Shown: piece by piece, positions 52,940 to 60,996 of the stretch | How positions within the stretch are numbered: position 1 is the stretch's first letter | Layout: every line of letters begins with the position of its first letter | Source: Oceaniovalibus sp. ACAM 378 | GTDB taxonomy: Bacteria; Pseudomonadota; Alphaproteobacteria; Rhodobacterales; Rhodobacteraceae | Assembly: GCF_008085915.1 (NCBI RefSeq) | Contig: NZ_VSJK01000013.1 | Location: forward strand, 81,360-145,359 | Direction of reading: 5' to 3' | DNA: 64,000 nt | Position numbers and translations under genes: made by a program | The notes under the pieces: generated by a model | Seen by the model: the letters and a program-made list of their open reading frames with translations, nothing else | What the model was told of the DNA's origin: nothing | The model's database searches: none

Positions 52940-54286
52940 TTACGTCGTGCCTTGCGCTTTAAAGACCGGAAGCCTCATCGTCACTTCAAGACCTGATGCG
53001 CCATTTGATCGGGGCGATTTCAAGATGAGAGGGGAGCCGATGCGGTCTGCTATGGCCGCGACGATCGCCAAGCCCAGTCCGCTCCCGTCAGAGCCAGCGT
53101 TCGCGCGTTCAAATCGGGTCGTCAATTCTCCCAGAAGTTGAGGCGTTACAACCGGCCCATTGTTGCTGACGGTCAACACTCCGTCGCTGGCCAAGACCAC
53201 GTTGACAGGGTCGGTTGGTGAGCCGTGCCGCAGAGCATTATCGACAAGGTTTCGGCACAGGATTCCGAACGCGTCAGGATCGAGGTCGGACATGACCGGG
53301 GTGTCGGCAAGCACCAGTTCTATGCGGCCTGGTGGCACCGTGCGCGCGATATCATCAATGACGATGCGGGCAGCGCCCCGCAGGTCCGCTGCATTGTCCT
53401 GCCTAAGGCGCCCGCCCTCTGCCCGGGCTAATTGCATCAGGCGCTCTGACAGGCGGGTGAGCCGCTTGAGCGTCGCCTCAATCTCGGCTGCGCGTACCTT
53501 TGCCGCCGAATCCTTGGTCTCTGATTGTAGGCGCTGCGCTTGCGCAATGGCCCCGGCCAGAGGTGTACGCAGTTCATGGGCAGCATTCGCGGCAAAGCTG
53601 CGTTCCGCGTCGAAGGCACCCTTGAGCCGGTTGAGTAAGCCGTTCAGCGTGGTTGCTATGGGTGCTATCTCCGAGGGGATGTCGTCCGCCGGAATAGGCG
53701 TCAGGTCACGCGCGGTGCGCGACTCCAGTCTGTCTCGAAAACGACGAACAGGACCAAGGGTGGCCTCTACAGCCAGAACGATGGACAGCAGCGCTATCGG
53801 GATCACGATAAGCAGCGGCAGCCCAAGACCGATCTGAATTTCATGCGCCACCTGCGCGCGATGAACCAAAGGCTCGGCGACAGTCATGCGGATGCTGCCT
53901 CGTAGGGCATCCTCGTTATATAGCCTGTGGGTCGCGGTCTGGCGAAATCCTGCTCCGTCATAAATCGGAAAGATAGCCGGATCGGCCGAATGGGATTGGA
54001 GCAAGATGCGGCCCTGCGCGTCGCGGACGATATACGTAAAAAATTCGACGTGATCCCGGATCGTGCCCAAGCGTTGGGTCACACCGTCATCATCACGCCC
54101 GACGATATCCACGACGGCGAGCGGTAGCAGACGCTGCGCAAATTCTTGCAACGCACTGTCGAACACTTCGTCCATTTCGTGCCGGAGAGTCACGGCTGTC
54201 AATGACGCGGCAGCCACCCAGAGAAGTGTCAGTATTACCCCCAGCGACAGACTCAATCGGCCACGCAGGCTGCGCGGCAGCCTCAT
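52940..54286 (-). CDS. OmpR-type sensor histidine kinase
   Basis: The 448-aa protein has an N-terminal helix (SLSLGVILTLLWVAAASLTA), a periplasmic domain to about 155, a second helix (LPLLIVIPIALLSIVLAVE), a HAMP-like segment and the HisKA box SFAANAAHELRTPLAGAIAQ. The HATPase has DNALRHGSPTDPVNV, LTVSNNGPVV and GSGLGLAIVAAI. The ATG at 54286 overlaps the regulator stop as ATGA. It is the sensor of the adjacent regulator. The ligand is unknown; metal and cell-envelope redox genes are its neighbours. Confidence 0.9.
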   Translation of the reverse strand: MRLPRSLRGRLSLSLGVILTLLWVAAASLTAVTLRHEMDEVFDSALQEFAQRLLPLAVVDIVGRDDDGVTQRLGTIRDHVEFFTYIVRDAQGRILLQSHSADPAIFPIYDGAGFRQTATHRLYNEDALRGSIRMTVAEPLVHRAQVAHEIQIGLGLPLLIVIPIALLSIVLAVEATLGPVRRFRDRLESRTARDLTPIPADDIPSEIAPIATTLNGLLNRLKGAFDAERSFAANAAHELRTPLAGAIAQAQRLQSETKDSAAKVRAAEIEATLKRLTRLSERLMQLARAEGGRLRQDNAADLRGAARIVIDDIARTVPPGRIELVLADTPVMSDLDPDAFGILCRNLVDNALRHGSPTDPVNVVLASDGVLTVSNNGPVVTPQLLGELTTRFERANAGSDGSGLGLAIVAAIADRIGSPLILKSPRSNGASGLEVTMRLPVFKAQGTT

Positions 54287-54942
54287 GGCGCACCCAGCCG
54301 ATAGCCCATGCCGCGCTCTGTCTCGACGATGCCGGCCCCCAACTTTTTTCGAAGTCGGCTGACATGGACCTCGATCGTGTTGCTCTCGATCTCGGACCCG
54401 AACGCATAGAGCTTGTCCTCCAGCTGTGTCTTGGAAAGGAGCTGACCGGGGCGGGCGAGAAACGCTTCGAACAACGCCCATTCGCGCGCCGTCAGTTGGA
54501 TGGGCTTGCCATCGCGGTGAATGCTGCGGGCCGCCAGGTCGATATCAAGTGGTCCATGGGTGATGATCGGGTTCGGATTGCCGGTATAGCGCCGGGCGAC
54601 CGAGCCAATGCGTGCCGACAGTTCGGCCAGATCGAAGGGTTTGACGAGGTAGTCATCTGCCCCGGCATTCAATCCCTCGATTCGGTCCGATACCTGATCG
54701 AGCGCGGTCAGGATGATCACCGGCGTCACATCGCCCCGCGTGCGCAATGCCTTGAGAAACGTGATACCCCGTCCATCCGGCAGCATCAGATCGAGAAGCA
54801 CCAGGTCATAGTACGCGCCCGCCATGGCGTCGTGCGCCGCGTCCAGTCGCTGCATCCAATCCACAGACTGGCCGTCGCCCGCGATCTGGTCGCGTACGGC
54901 GGCGCCCAGAACGGCATCATCTTCGATCAGCAGGATACGCAT
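54283..54942 (-). CDS. OmpR-family response regulator
   Basis: The 219-aa protein has a receiver with LLIEDDAVLGAAVRDQI, LVLLDLMLPDGRGITFL (phospho-Asp) and DDYLVKPFDLAELSARI (conserved Lys), then a winged HTH with LTAREWALFEAFLARPGQLL and VEVHVSRLRKKLGAGIVETE-type recognition helices. It is coupled to the sensor. OmpR-type direct repeats in the divergent region at 54990-55046 are likely binding sites. Confidence 0.92.
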   Translation of the reverse strand: MRILLIEDDAVLGAAVRDQIAGDGQSVDWMQRLDAAHDAMAGAYYDLVLLDLMLPDGRGITFLKALRTRGDVTPVIILTALDQVSDRIEGLNAGADDYLVKPFDLAELSARIGSVARRYTGNPNPIITHGPLDIDLAARSIHRDGKPIQLTAREWALFEAFLARPGQLLSKTQLEDKLYAFGSEIESNTIEVHVSRLRKKLGAGIVETERGMGYRLGAP

Positions 54943-54989
54943 GGCGGTCGGAATTCCTTTTCTTGTCGAAGTACTCCTTGTCCGCTTGG

Positions 54990-55046
54990 GCTGACGTGAA
55001 GCTGACGGTTGTGGCGGCGTGTCTTCAGGATCCCGTCAGGTTCAGG
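54990..55046. promoter_or_regulatory. OmpR-type direct repeats between regulator and PepSY genes
   Basis: GCTGACG occurs at 54990 and 55001 (11-bp spacing; GTCAG on the other strand). TCAGG occurs at 55025 and 55036 (11-bp spacing), with a third copy at 55042. Helical-turn spacing is typical of OmpR/PhoB-family sites. The same CCGTCAGG sequence recurs at 56141-56148 upstream of the acidic-protein operon. Confidence 0.55.
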
Positions 55047-55089
55047 GTTGATGGTATGTGAAGGACGACCGCAAGTTGGAGTTTGCCCC

Positions 55090-55371
55090 ATGAAGACGAC
55101 ACTGACAATTCTCACCTTTCTTGCCGTATTTCCCGCTGGGGCGGCGCTGGCCGAGGACGATTGTTTCGTGCCCATGGCGAATTGGCAGCCACGCGAGACA
55201 GTAGCGCGTCTGGCCGATGAGAACGGCTGGACTGTGCGGCGCATCAAGATCGACGATGGCTGCTACGAGATCGACGGCCGCGACGCCGAAGGGCGCCGCA
55301 TCGAGGTGACGGTCCATCCCGCCACGCTCGAGGTGATCGATTTCGAATATGAGGATGAAGACGATGATTGA
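55090..55371 (+). CDS. PepSY-domain periplasmic protein
   Basis: The 93-aa protein has a signal peptide (KTTLTILTFLAVFPAGAALA) and a mature part RETVARLADENGWTVRRIKI, then DGCYEIDGRDAEGRRIEVTVHPATLEVIDF, the PepSY fold. The tail is acidic (EYEDEDDD). The ATG at 55090 is supported by GTTTGCCCC and good spacing to the signal peptide. Its stop overlaps the cytochrome b561 start. It likely helps in the redox cluster controlled by the adjacent two-component system. Confidence 0.8.
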   Translation: MKTTLTILTFLAVFPAGAALAEDDCFVPMANWQPRETVARLADENGWTVRRIKIDDGCYEIDGRDAEGRRIEVTVHPATLEVIDFEYEDEDDD

Positions 55372-56038
55372 TACAGACAGTCGCGACGTTCCGCAGATGG
55401 ACGTCGGGACATCCGGCAAGGTTCGTGTCTGGGACCCGCTGATCCGGGTATTTCACTGGAGCCTCGTCGTCGCTTTCGCCGTAGCCTATTTGAGCGCCGA
55501 AGAGCTCTCCACAGTGCATGAGGTGGCGGGCTATGTCGTTGCAGGGCTGGTTGCCTTCCGCATGATCTGGGGCCTTGTCGGTAGCCGATATGCGCGCTTT
55601 GCTCAGTTCTTCAAGGGTCCATCTGCGACATTTTCATATCTGCGTGACGTGGCCGGACATCGCGATCGCCGCTACCTTGGCCATAACCCGGCGGGCGCTG
55701 CGATGACCGCGGCGCTGTTGATCACCCTGTCGGCCACAGCGTTCACCGGCTGGCTGCTCGACGATGAGACCCGCATCGCGATGTTGCCCGATCTACCGCA
55801 GATCATCGCACCGGCCATTGCCGACGAGGACGGCCAGGACCGTGAATATCGGGGTAGGGGCCAAGGCGGCGAAAGTGCCGTGGAAGAGGTGCATGAGGTG
55901 CTTGCCAACTTGATGCTCCTGCTGATCGCCGTTCATGTGGGAGGCGTCGTGCTGACCTCTTTGCGCCATCGCGAAAACCTGGCCCGCGCCATGGTCACAG
56001 GCGAAAAACGCGCTCCCGAACCAGGCGACATCGCCTGA
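55364..56038 (+). CDS. Cytochrome b561 family membrane protein
   Basis: The 224-aa protein has four membrane helices with the haem His positions in VRVWDPLIRVFHWSLVVAFA (first), LSTVHEVAGYVVAGLVAFRM (second) and LMLLLIAVHVGGVVLTSL (fourth). The third helix region is HNPAGAAMTAALLITLSATA. These are typical of Ni/Fe-hydrogenase or COG3658-type cytochrome b561. An acidic/Gln-rich loop lies before the fourth helix. It probably passes electrons across the membrane. ATG at 55349 is an alternative start. Confidence 0.87.
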   Translation: MIDTDSRDVPQMDVGTSGKVRVWDPLIRVFHWSLVVAFAVAYLSAEELSTVHEVAGYVVAGLVAFRMIWGLVGSRYARFAQFFKGPSATFSYLRDVAGHRDRRYLGHNPAGAAMTAALLITLSATAFTGWLLDDETRIAMLPDLPQIIAPAIADEDGQDREYRGRGQGGESAVEEVHEVLANLMLLLIAVHVGGVVLTSLRHRENLARAMVTGEKRAPEPGDIA

Positions 56039-56076
56039 ATGCTCCCCCGGGCCGATCGGTCCCGTCGGCCCTTCCT

Positions 56077-56105
56077 GGCCCCGCCACAATCGGCGGGGCC
56101 TTTTT
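56077..56105 (+). terminator. Intrinsic terminator after the cytochrome b561 gene
   Basis: GGCCCCGCC, loop ACAATC and GGCGGGGCC form a perfect 9-bp stem directly followed by TTTTT, 38 bp past the stop codon. It separates the PepSY-cytochrome unit from the next operon. Confidence 0.85.
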
Positions 56106-56143
56106 CTTCCTGACAGCAAGCTGAAGCAAGAATCGCCGCGCCG

Positions 56144-56159
56144 TCAGGAAGACATCAGG
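56144..56159 (+). promoter_or_regulatory. OmpR-type direct repeat upstream of the acidic-protein operon
   Basis: TCAGG occurs at 56144 and 56155 with 11-bp spacing, preceded by CCG, identical to the CCGTCAGG half-site at 55033-55040. A second pair can be read on the other strand at 56109-56125. It is probably the binding site of the response regulator at 54283-54942. Confidence 0.5.
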
Positions 56160-56202
56160 CAGCATCTCCACATTGATCCCAGCAAACGAAAGGAAGCTTG
56201 CC

Positions 56203-56571
56203 ATGAAAAAAACCCTTGTCCTTCTGATCGCCTCGACAGCCTTGACCACTGTTATAGGCGTTGCTGCCTGGAGCGCCGTGCGCGCACCTGGCGACACGAT
56301 CACTCAGATCGCCGCAGCAGTGTTCGATGATGCCCAGGAGTCGTTGCCGCTCGTGTTTGTCAGCAGTGATGACGATGATGATGAACGCGAACACCGCAGT
56401 GGTGCTCGGTACGACGACGATGATGAAGACGATTGCGATGAAGATGACGATGACGATGACGATGAAAATTGCATCGGCAATGCCCGTAACCCAGCCCCCG
56501 CTGGTACCGTAGCCCCTCCGCAGAACGGGCTTTTCGGCAATGGCGCGCCACCGCAGGTCCAGGTGAACTGA
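56203..56571 (+). CDS. Secreted highly acidic protein of unknown family
   Basis: The 122-aa product has a signal or anchor segment (KKTLVLLIASTALTTVIGVA). A short linker follows, then an Asp/Glu-rich tract (about residues 58-90, more than two-thirds acidic, with single Cys residues), and then a Pro/Gly tail NPAPAGTVAPPQNGLFGNGA. No family recognised. The acidic tract could bind cations such as Fe, Ca or Cu. AAGGAAG precedes the ATG at 56203. It heads the operon with DUF2271, the reductase and ApbE. Confidence 0.75.
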   Translation: MKKTLVLLIASTALTTVIGVAAWSAVRAPGDTITQIAAAVFDDAQESLPLVFVSSDDDDDEREHRSGARYDDDDEDDCDEDDDDDDDENCIGNARNPAPAGTVAPPQNGLFGNGAPPQVQVN

Positions 56572-56612
56572 ACCCGGTCGCTCCCTCAATTCTCGTACAA
56601 GGACCCAAGTCC

Positions 56613-57083
56613 ATGAAATCCGTTCTCGCAACGCTCGCGCTCACCACGGCGCTTACACTCCCCGGCCTCGCCATGGCACGGCCCGTCACAATGACCACGA
56701 CGCTGAACAACTACGGTGGCGATGGAGCGTATCTCGCGCTCTACGTCACGGGCGCAGGGGGTGCCTATGTCGGCAGCCTGTGGATGGCTGGCGGCAAGTC
56801 GAAATACTATGAGCACCTTACCGAATGGTACCGGGCGACCGGCGGCGACAGCGCCGAGGTCAACGGCATTACGGGTGCAAGTGTCGGTGCTGGCCGCTCG
56901 CTTGAGATCACGCTTGATCTCGCCGATGCCCTTTTCGATGCCGGTTACACCCTGCACATCGACGCCGCAGTTGAGGACATGCGCGACAGTCCGAACGAAG
57001 TGGCCATCCCTCTGACGAGGGCAGGCGCGGGCACACCCGTGAACGGTCGCCGCTATGTCGCCGACTTCGCCTACGACATGTGA
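56613..57083 (+). CDS. DUF2271 protein with putative flavinylation motif
   Basis: The 156-aa exported protein (signal SVLATLALTTALTLPGLAMA) has DUF2271 features: TMTTTLNNYGGDGAYLALYV, AYVGSLWMAGGKSKYYEHLT and YRATGGDSAEVNGITGASVG. The TGAS at residues 87-90 matches the [ST]GA[ST] motif to which ApbE attaches FMN. DUF2271 proteins are associated with flavinylated periplasmic electron carriers, and ApbE is encoded in the same operon. Covalent FMN at Ser90 is therefore likely but not shown. Confidence 0.82.
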   Translation: MKSVLATLALTTALTLPGLAMARPVTMTTTLNNYGGDGAYLALYVTGAGGAYVGSLWMAGGKSKYYEHLTEWYRATGGDSAEVNGITGASVGAGRSLEITLDLADALFDAGYTLHIDAAVEDMRDSPNEVAIPLTRAGAGTPVNGRRYVADFAYDM

Positions 57084-57095
57084 GGAGACTGGACC

Positions 57096-59303
57096 ATGAT
57101 CCGCGCTCTTCATCGCTGGCCGGGTCTTCTGGCTCTGGCTCTTATCACGGGACTGGCGCTCAGTGGCGCAGCACTGTCGGTCTTCCCCGCAGCAGAGCGC
57201 CTGTCCGCGCCGCAGGCAGAGGCCGGACTGACGGTTGCCGCCCTCGCGGACCGCATCCAGACGGTCTATCCGGGTGTCGAGCAGATCCGCCGGTCAGCTT
57301 CGGGCCGGATCACTGCCTACTGGTTCGATCATGGCGCGCCCGGCGCCGCCGCAATCGACCCCGCAACCGGGGAAGGAGTGGCCTCCGCCGATCCCAACCA
57401 GGCTGAACGCTGGCTCACCAACCTTCACCGCTCGCTGTTCCTCGGGGACGGCGGGCGCATCGCCATGGCTGTAGGCGCGGCGGCGATGTTGGTCCTTTCG
57501 CTCAGCGGTACGATGTTGGTCGCGCGGCGCGCGGGCGGTTGGCGTCGCTGGTTCGCACCACTGCGTGGGCCGCTTGCCGGACGTCTGCATGTGGAAATCG
57601 CGCGGATAGCGGTGTTTGGCCTTGTTCTGTCCTCCACCACCGCGTTGTGGATGACGGCCTCCACCTTCGATCTGCTTCCTGATGGCAGCACCGCACCGGC
57701 CATGCGGGCCGAGGTGAGCGGCGAGACGGGGTTTGCGTTGCACCAGATGCCCGCCCTCTTGCAGACGCCGGTCGCGGAACTGCGCGAGCTGAGCTTTCCC
57801 TATCCCGGCGACGCCACGGATGTCTTCACGCTGAAGACGGATCGGGGCACCGGGTATCTCGACCAAGGCACCGGGGCGCTGCTGGGATGGTCTGACCTGA
57901 CCGGTTGGGAGCGCGTCTACGAAACTATCTACATGCTGCATACAGGCCGGGGCGCGGCGACGCTCGGTCTGGTGCTCGGGTTGATGGCGCTCGGCACGCC
58001 CATGATGGGCGCGACCGGCGTTCTGATCTGGCTCGCCGGACGGCGGCGACGGCCGCGCATCCGGGGCAATCAGCCCGCGGGGGGCGCCGAGACGATCGTG
58101 CTTGTCGGCAGCGAGGGTGGCAGCACCTGGGGCTTTGCCGCGACCCTGCACGCCGCGCTGACGGATGCAGGGCAGAGCGTCCATGTCGGCCCGATGTCGG
58201 GTTTTGCCCCGGAGCGCTACACGCGGGCCGAGCGGATCATCGTGTTCGCCGCGACCTACGGTGATGGGGCTGCGCCTGCCTCGGCCAAGGGGTTTCTCGA
58301 CCGGCTGAGTGCCGCCGGTGGTGCGCCCCGCATCCCACTTGCTGTGCTCGGCTTTGGCGACCGCAGCTTTCCGGTCTACTGCGCCTTCGCCAAGGCCGTT
58401 GCGGCAGCGGCGCAGGCGAAGGGCTGGCCCGAATTCCTGCCCCTCGACACGATTGACCGCCAGTCGCCGCAGGACTTCGCGCGATGGGGCCGCGCACTTG
58501 GAGAGGCTCTCGGACTCGACCTCGAACTGTCGCACCAGCCCATCCTGCCGGCGGCCGAGACGCTGACCCTCGTCTCGCGGCGGGACTATGGTGCCGAGGT
58601 GCAGGCCCCGACCGCGATCCTGCGCTTCGCCCTGCCGCCCGCCACGCTCTGGCAGCGGTTGACCGGAGCCGGGTTCGCGCGGTTCACGGCCGGCGACCTG
58701 ATCGGCGTCGTGCCGGAGGGCAGTGCCGTGCCACGGCTCTACTCGCTCGCTTCTGCCCGCCGCGACGGCTTCATCGAGATCGTCGTGAAGAAACATCCCG
58801 GCGGCCTCTGCTCGCGGCAGCTCACGACGCTGGAACCGGGCGACAGGGTGACAGCCTTCCTCCGCCGCAATCCCGGCTTCCGTCCCGGATGGGGCCGTGC
58901 GCCCCTCATCCTAATCGGTGCAGGGACGGGCATCGGGCCACTGGCAGGCTTCGTGCGCGGCAATTCAGGCCGGCGGTCTATCCACCTGTTCTTCGGTATG
59001 CGTCATCCCGACAGCGATTTCTTTTATGGCGAGGAACTGCCCGCCTTGCAGGAAAAGGGCCGTTTGACCCGTCTGGTCACGGCGGCTTCGCGAGGGACGC
59101 GGCCCCACTACGTGCAGGACGCGTTGCGCGGTGATGCCGCTGAGGTCGCGCATCTCATCCGCAACGGGGCCCGTGTGATGGTCTGCGGCGGCCGCGACAT
59201 GGCGACGGGCGTGGCCGATGCGCTGGCTGAAATCCTCGCGCCGGCCGGGCTCGCGCCTGCGGTTCTGAAGGCGGAGGGACGATATGTCGAAGATGTCTAC
59301 TGA
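57096..59303 (+). CDS. PepSY-flavodoxin-reductase membrane fusion protein
   Basis: The 735-aa protein has a PepSY-TM part with membrane helices near 8-28, 122-142, 170-190 and 285-315. A flavodoxin domain follows (VLVGSEGGSTWGFAATLHAA, then VFAATYGDGAAPASAKGFLD; about 330-470). The ferredoxin-reductase-like FAD/NADPH domain has VPRLYSLASARRDG, ILIGAGTGIGPLAGF and VMVCGGRDMATGVADAL. The architecture moves electrons from cytoplasmic NAD(P)H through FAD/FMN across the membrane. The gene overlaps the ApbE start by 20 bp and follows DUF2271 by 12 bp. Confidence 0.88.
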   Translation: MIRALHRWPGLLALALITGLALSGAALSVFPAAERLSAPQAEAGLTVAALADRIQTVYPGVEQIRRSASGRITAYWFDHGAPGAAAIDPATGEGVASADPNQAERWLTNLHRSLFLGDGGRIAMAVGAAAMLVLSLSGTMLVARRAGGWRRWFAPLRGPLAGRLHVEIARIAVFGLVLSSTTALWMTASTFDLLPDGSTAPAMRAEVSGETGFALHQMPALLQTPVAELRELSFPYPGDATDVFTLKTDRGTGYLDQGTGALLGWSDLTGWERVYETIYMLHTGRGAATLGLVLGLMALGTPMMGATGVLIWLAGRRRRPRIRGNQPAGGAETIVLVGSEGGSTWGFAATLHAALTDAGQSVHVGPMSGFAPERYTRAERIIVFAATYGDGAAPASAKGFLDRLSAAGGAPRIPLAVLGFGDRSFPVYCAFAKAVAAAAQAKGWPEFLPLDTIDRQSPQDFARWGRALGEALGLDLELSHQPILPAAETLTLVSRRDYGAEVQAPTAILRFALPPATLWQRLTGAGFARFTAGDLIGVVPEGSAVPRLYSLASARRDGFIEIVVKKHPGGLCSRQLTTLEPGDRVTAFLRRNPGFRPGWGRAPLILIGAGTGIGPLAGFVRGNSGRRSIHLFFGMRHPDSDFFYGEELPALQEKGRLTRLVTAASRGTRPHYVQDALRGDAAEVAHLIRNGARVMVCGGRDMATGVADALAEILAPAGLAPAVLKAEGRYVEDVY

Positions 59304-60264
59304 ACAGGTACGCGTCGCCCTGAACGGCCCGACCATGGGCACACGCTGGTCGGCGCTGTTCTTCACGGAACCGGGCTTCGACACGGGCGCGGTCCGAGCC
59401 GCGCTTCAGGCGGCTGTTGACGAGGTCGACGCCCAGATGTCGACCTGGAAACCCGACAGCGACCTGATGCAGCTCAACGCAGCGCCCGTGGGCGCTTGGG
59501 TGGCGGTGCCCGAACGCTTGACGGAGGTTCTGCGTCTTGGTCTCGAGATCGGGCGCGCCTCGACCGGGGCCTTCGACATCGGCATGGGCGACGCGGTGAT
59601 GGCCTGGGGCTTCGGACCGGAGGCCGCGGCGCCCGAGTGCATCCGCGCCGCGATGGCCGCCCCGCGTCGCCCTGCGCATGAGGTCCTGGAAATCGACGGT
59701 GCCCATGTGCGTACGTCCGCGCCCATTGCCCTCGACCTAAACGGCATCGCCAAGGGCTACGGCGTCGATCGGCTGGCCGAGATCCTCCGCGACCGCGGGA
59801 TCGCCGACGCCCTTGTCGGGATCGACGGCGAGATGCGCGGGCTCGGTCTGAGGCCTGACGGACAAGCCTGGACCATCGCAGTGGAGGAACCGGACGCCAA
59901 GCGTCGGACGCCTCATTCGATCCTTACGCTGCAGGATGCCGCCGTCGCCACCTCCGGCGATTACCGCCACTGGGTCGAAGTTCAGGGACGAAGCCTGTCG
60001 CACACCATGGACCCGACGCGTGGTGCGCCCCTAATCGCGTCGCCGGCCTCTGTCACCGTGGTGGCCCGCACCTGCGCCGAGGCGGATGCCTGGGCGACCG
60101 CGTTGATGGTGCTGGGACCTGAGAGGGGCACCGAACTCGCTAGAAAACAAGGGCTCGACGCCCTGTTCCTCCTGCGCGAGGATGCGGGCCACGCAAGGGG
60201 TGTGGGAGTAGGACGACTTTTTTCCGAAGAGCCAGCGGCAATCGCCTCAGCCGAGGGGACATGA
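59284..60264 (+). CDS. apbE: FAD:protein FMN transferase (ApbE)
   Basis: The 326-aa protein contains NGPTMGTRWSALFF near the N-terminus, IALDLNGIAKGYGVDRLAE, LVGIDGEMRGLGLRPDGQ and LSHTMDPTRGAPLIASPASV, the ApbE series with Mg- and FAD-binding residues. It attaches FMN covalently to a Ser/Thr of target proteins; the DUF2271 protein is the obvious target here. No lipoprotein or signal sequence is visible at this start, although most ApbE proteins are exported. It overlaps the reductase gene. Confidence 0.9.
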   Translation: MSKMSTEQVRVALNGPTMGTRWSALFFTEPGFDTGAVRAALQAAVDEVDAQMSTWKPDSDLMQLNAAPVGAWVAVPERLTEVLRLGLEIGRASTGAFDIGMGDAVMAWGFGPEAAAPECIRAAMAAPRRPAHEVLEIDGAHVRTSAPIALDLNGIAKGYGVDRLAEILRDRGIADALVGIDGEMRGLGLRPDGQAWTIAVEEPDAKRRTPHSILTLQDAAVATSGDYRHWVEVQGRSLSHTMDPTRGAPLIASPASVTVVARTCAEADAWATALMVLGPERGTELARKQGLDALFLLREDAGHARGVGVGRLFSEEPAAIASAEGT

Positions 60265-60996
60265 GCCGCATGGAACACACCAATACCGACCGCCTAAAGA
60301 CGGCTATTCTGCTGCTGGCAGTGTCAGGGCTGGTCGTAGGTCTTGCGCTCTGGTTCGCTGGATTGCACGAGATGGCGGACCTGGTCTGGATCGCTGGGGT
60401 CGTGCCCGCGCTCGCCGCGCTGGTGGTCGAGATCCTGCGCAGCATCGGGCGCGGCGAGTTCGGGATGGATATCGTCGCGGCACTCTCCATGACAGCGGCG
60501 CTCGTCTTTGGCGAGACGCTCGCCGCGGCGGTCGTAGCGGTGATGTATTCTGGCGGCACCTTCCTCGAAAGCTTTGCCGAAGGCCGCGCCTGGAGCGAGA
60601 TGCACGACTTGCTCTCGCGCGTCCCCCGGACGGCGACCCGGCATCGTTGTGGGCGTGGCAATGGGCGCACGTGAGGCTGCTGCCTCGGCAGAGGCAGCCG
60701 ACGTTGTGTTGCCGGTCGGCCGACTCGGACCGGGGATCGAGATCGCGCGGGCCTCGCGGCGCATCGCTGTAGAAAGCGTCGTGGCCGGGATCGGATTGTC
60801 AGTCGCGGGCATGATAGCGGCGGCCTAAGGTTACCTGTCGCCGGTGCAAGGCGCGCTGCTTCAGGAGGTCATCGACGTGGCCGTGATCCTGAACGCGTTG
60901 CGCGCTCTGCGCATCAAACCCGATGAGCCAAATGCACCGGATGCGGTGATCGAGGCTATGCAGGGAAACAAAAAATTGAAGGAGAATATGTTATGA
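60261..60996 (+). pseudogene. P-type ATPase gene with large internal deletion
   Basis: The 5' part encodes TM helices of a P-ATPase (LLLAVSGLVVGLALWFAGLH, MDIVAALSMTAALVFGETLA, VMYSGGTFLESFAEGRAWSE). The sequence then jumps in another frame to VGVAMGAREAAASAEAADVV and RIAVESVVAGIGLSVAGMIA, the C-terminal region. A TAA stop follows, then the remnant tail GYLSPVQGALLQEVIDVAVILNALRALRI. The core with the DKTGT phosphorylation site is deleted. Its stop overlaps the VIT start as ATGA, so it may still be transcribed. Confidence 0.8.

Noticed and set aside
57294..58796. 500-codon minus-strand frame opposite the PepSY-reductase gene
   Set aside because: The plus strand has clear flavodoxin and FAD/NAD motifs; the reverse frame has none.
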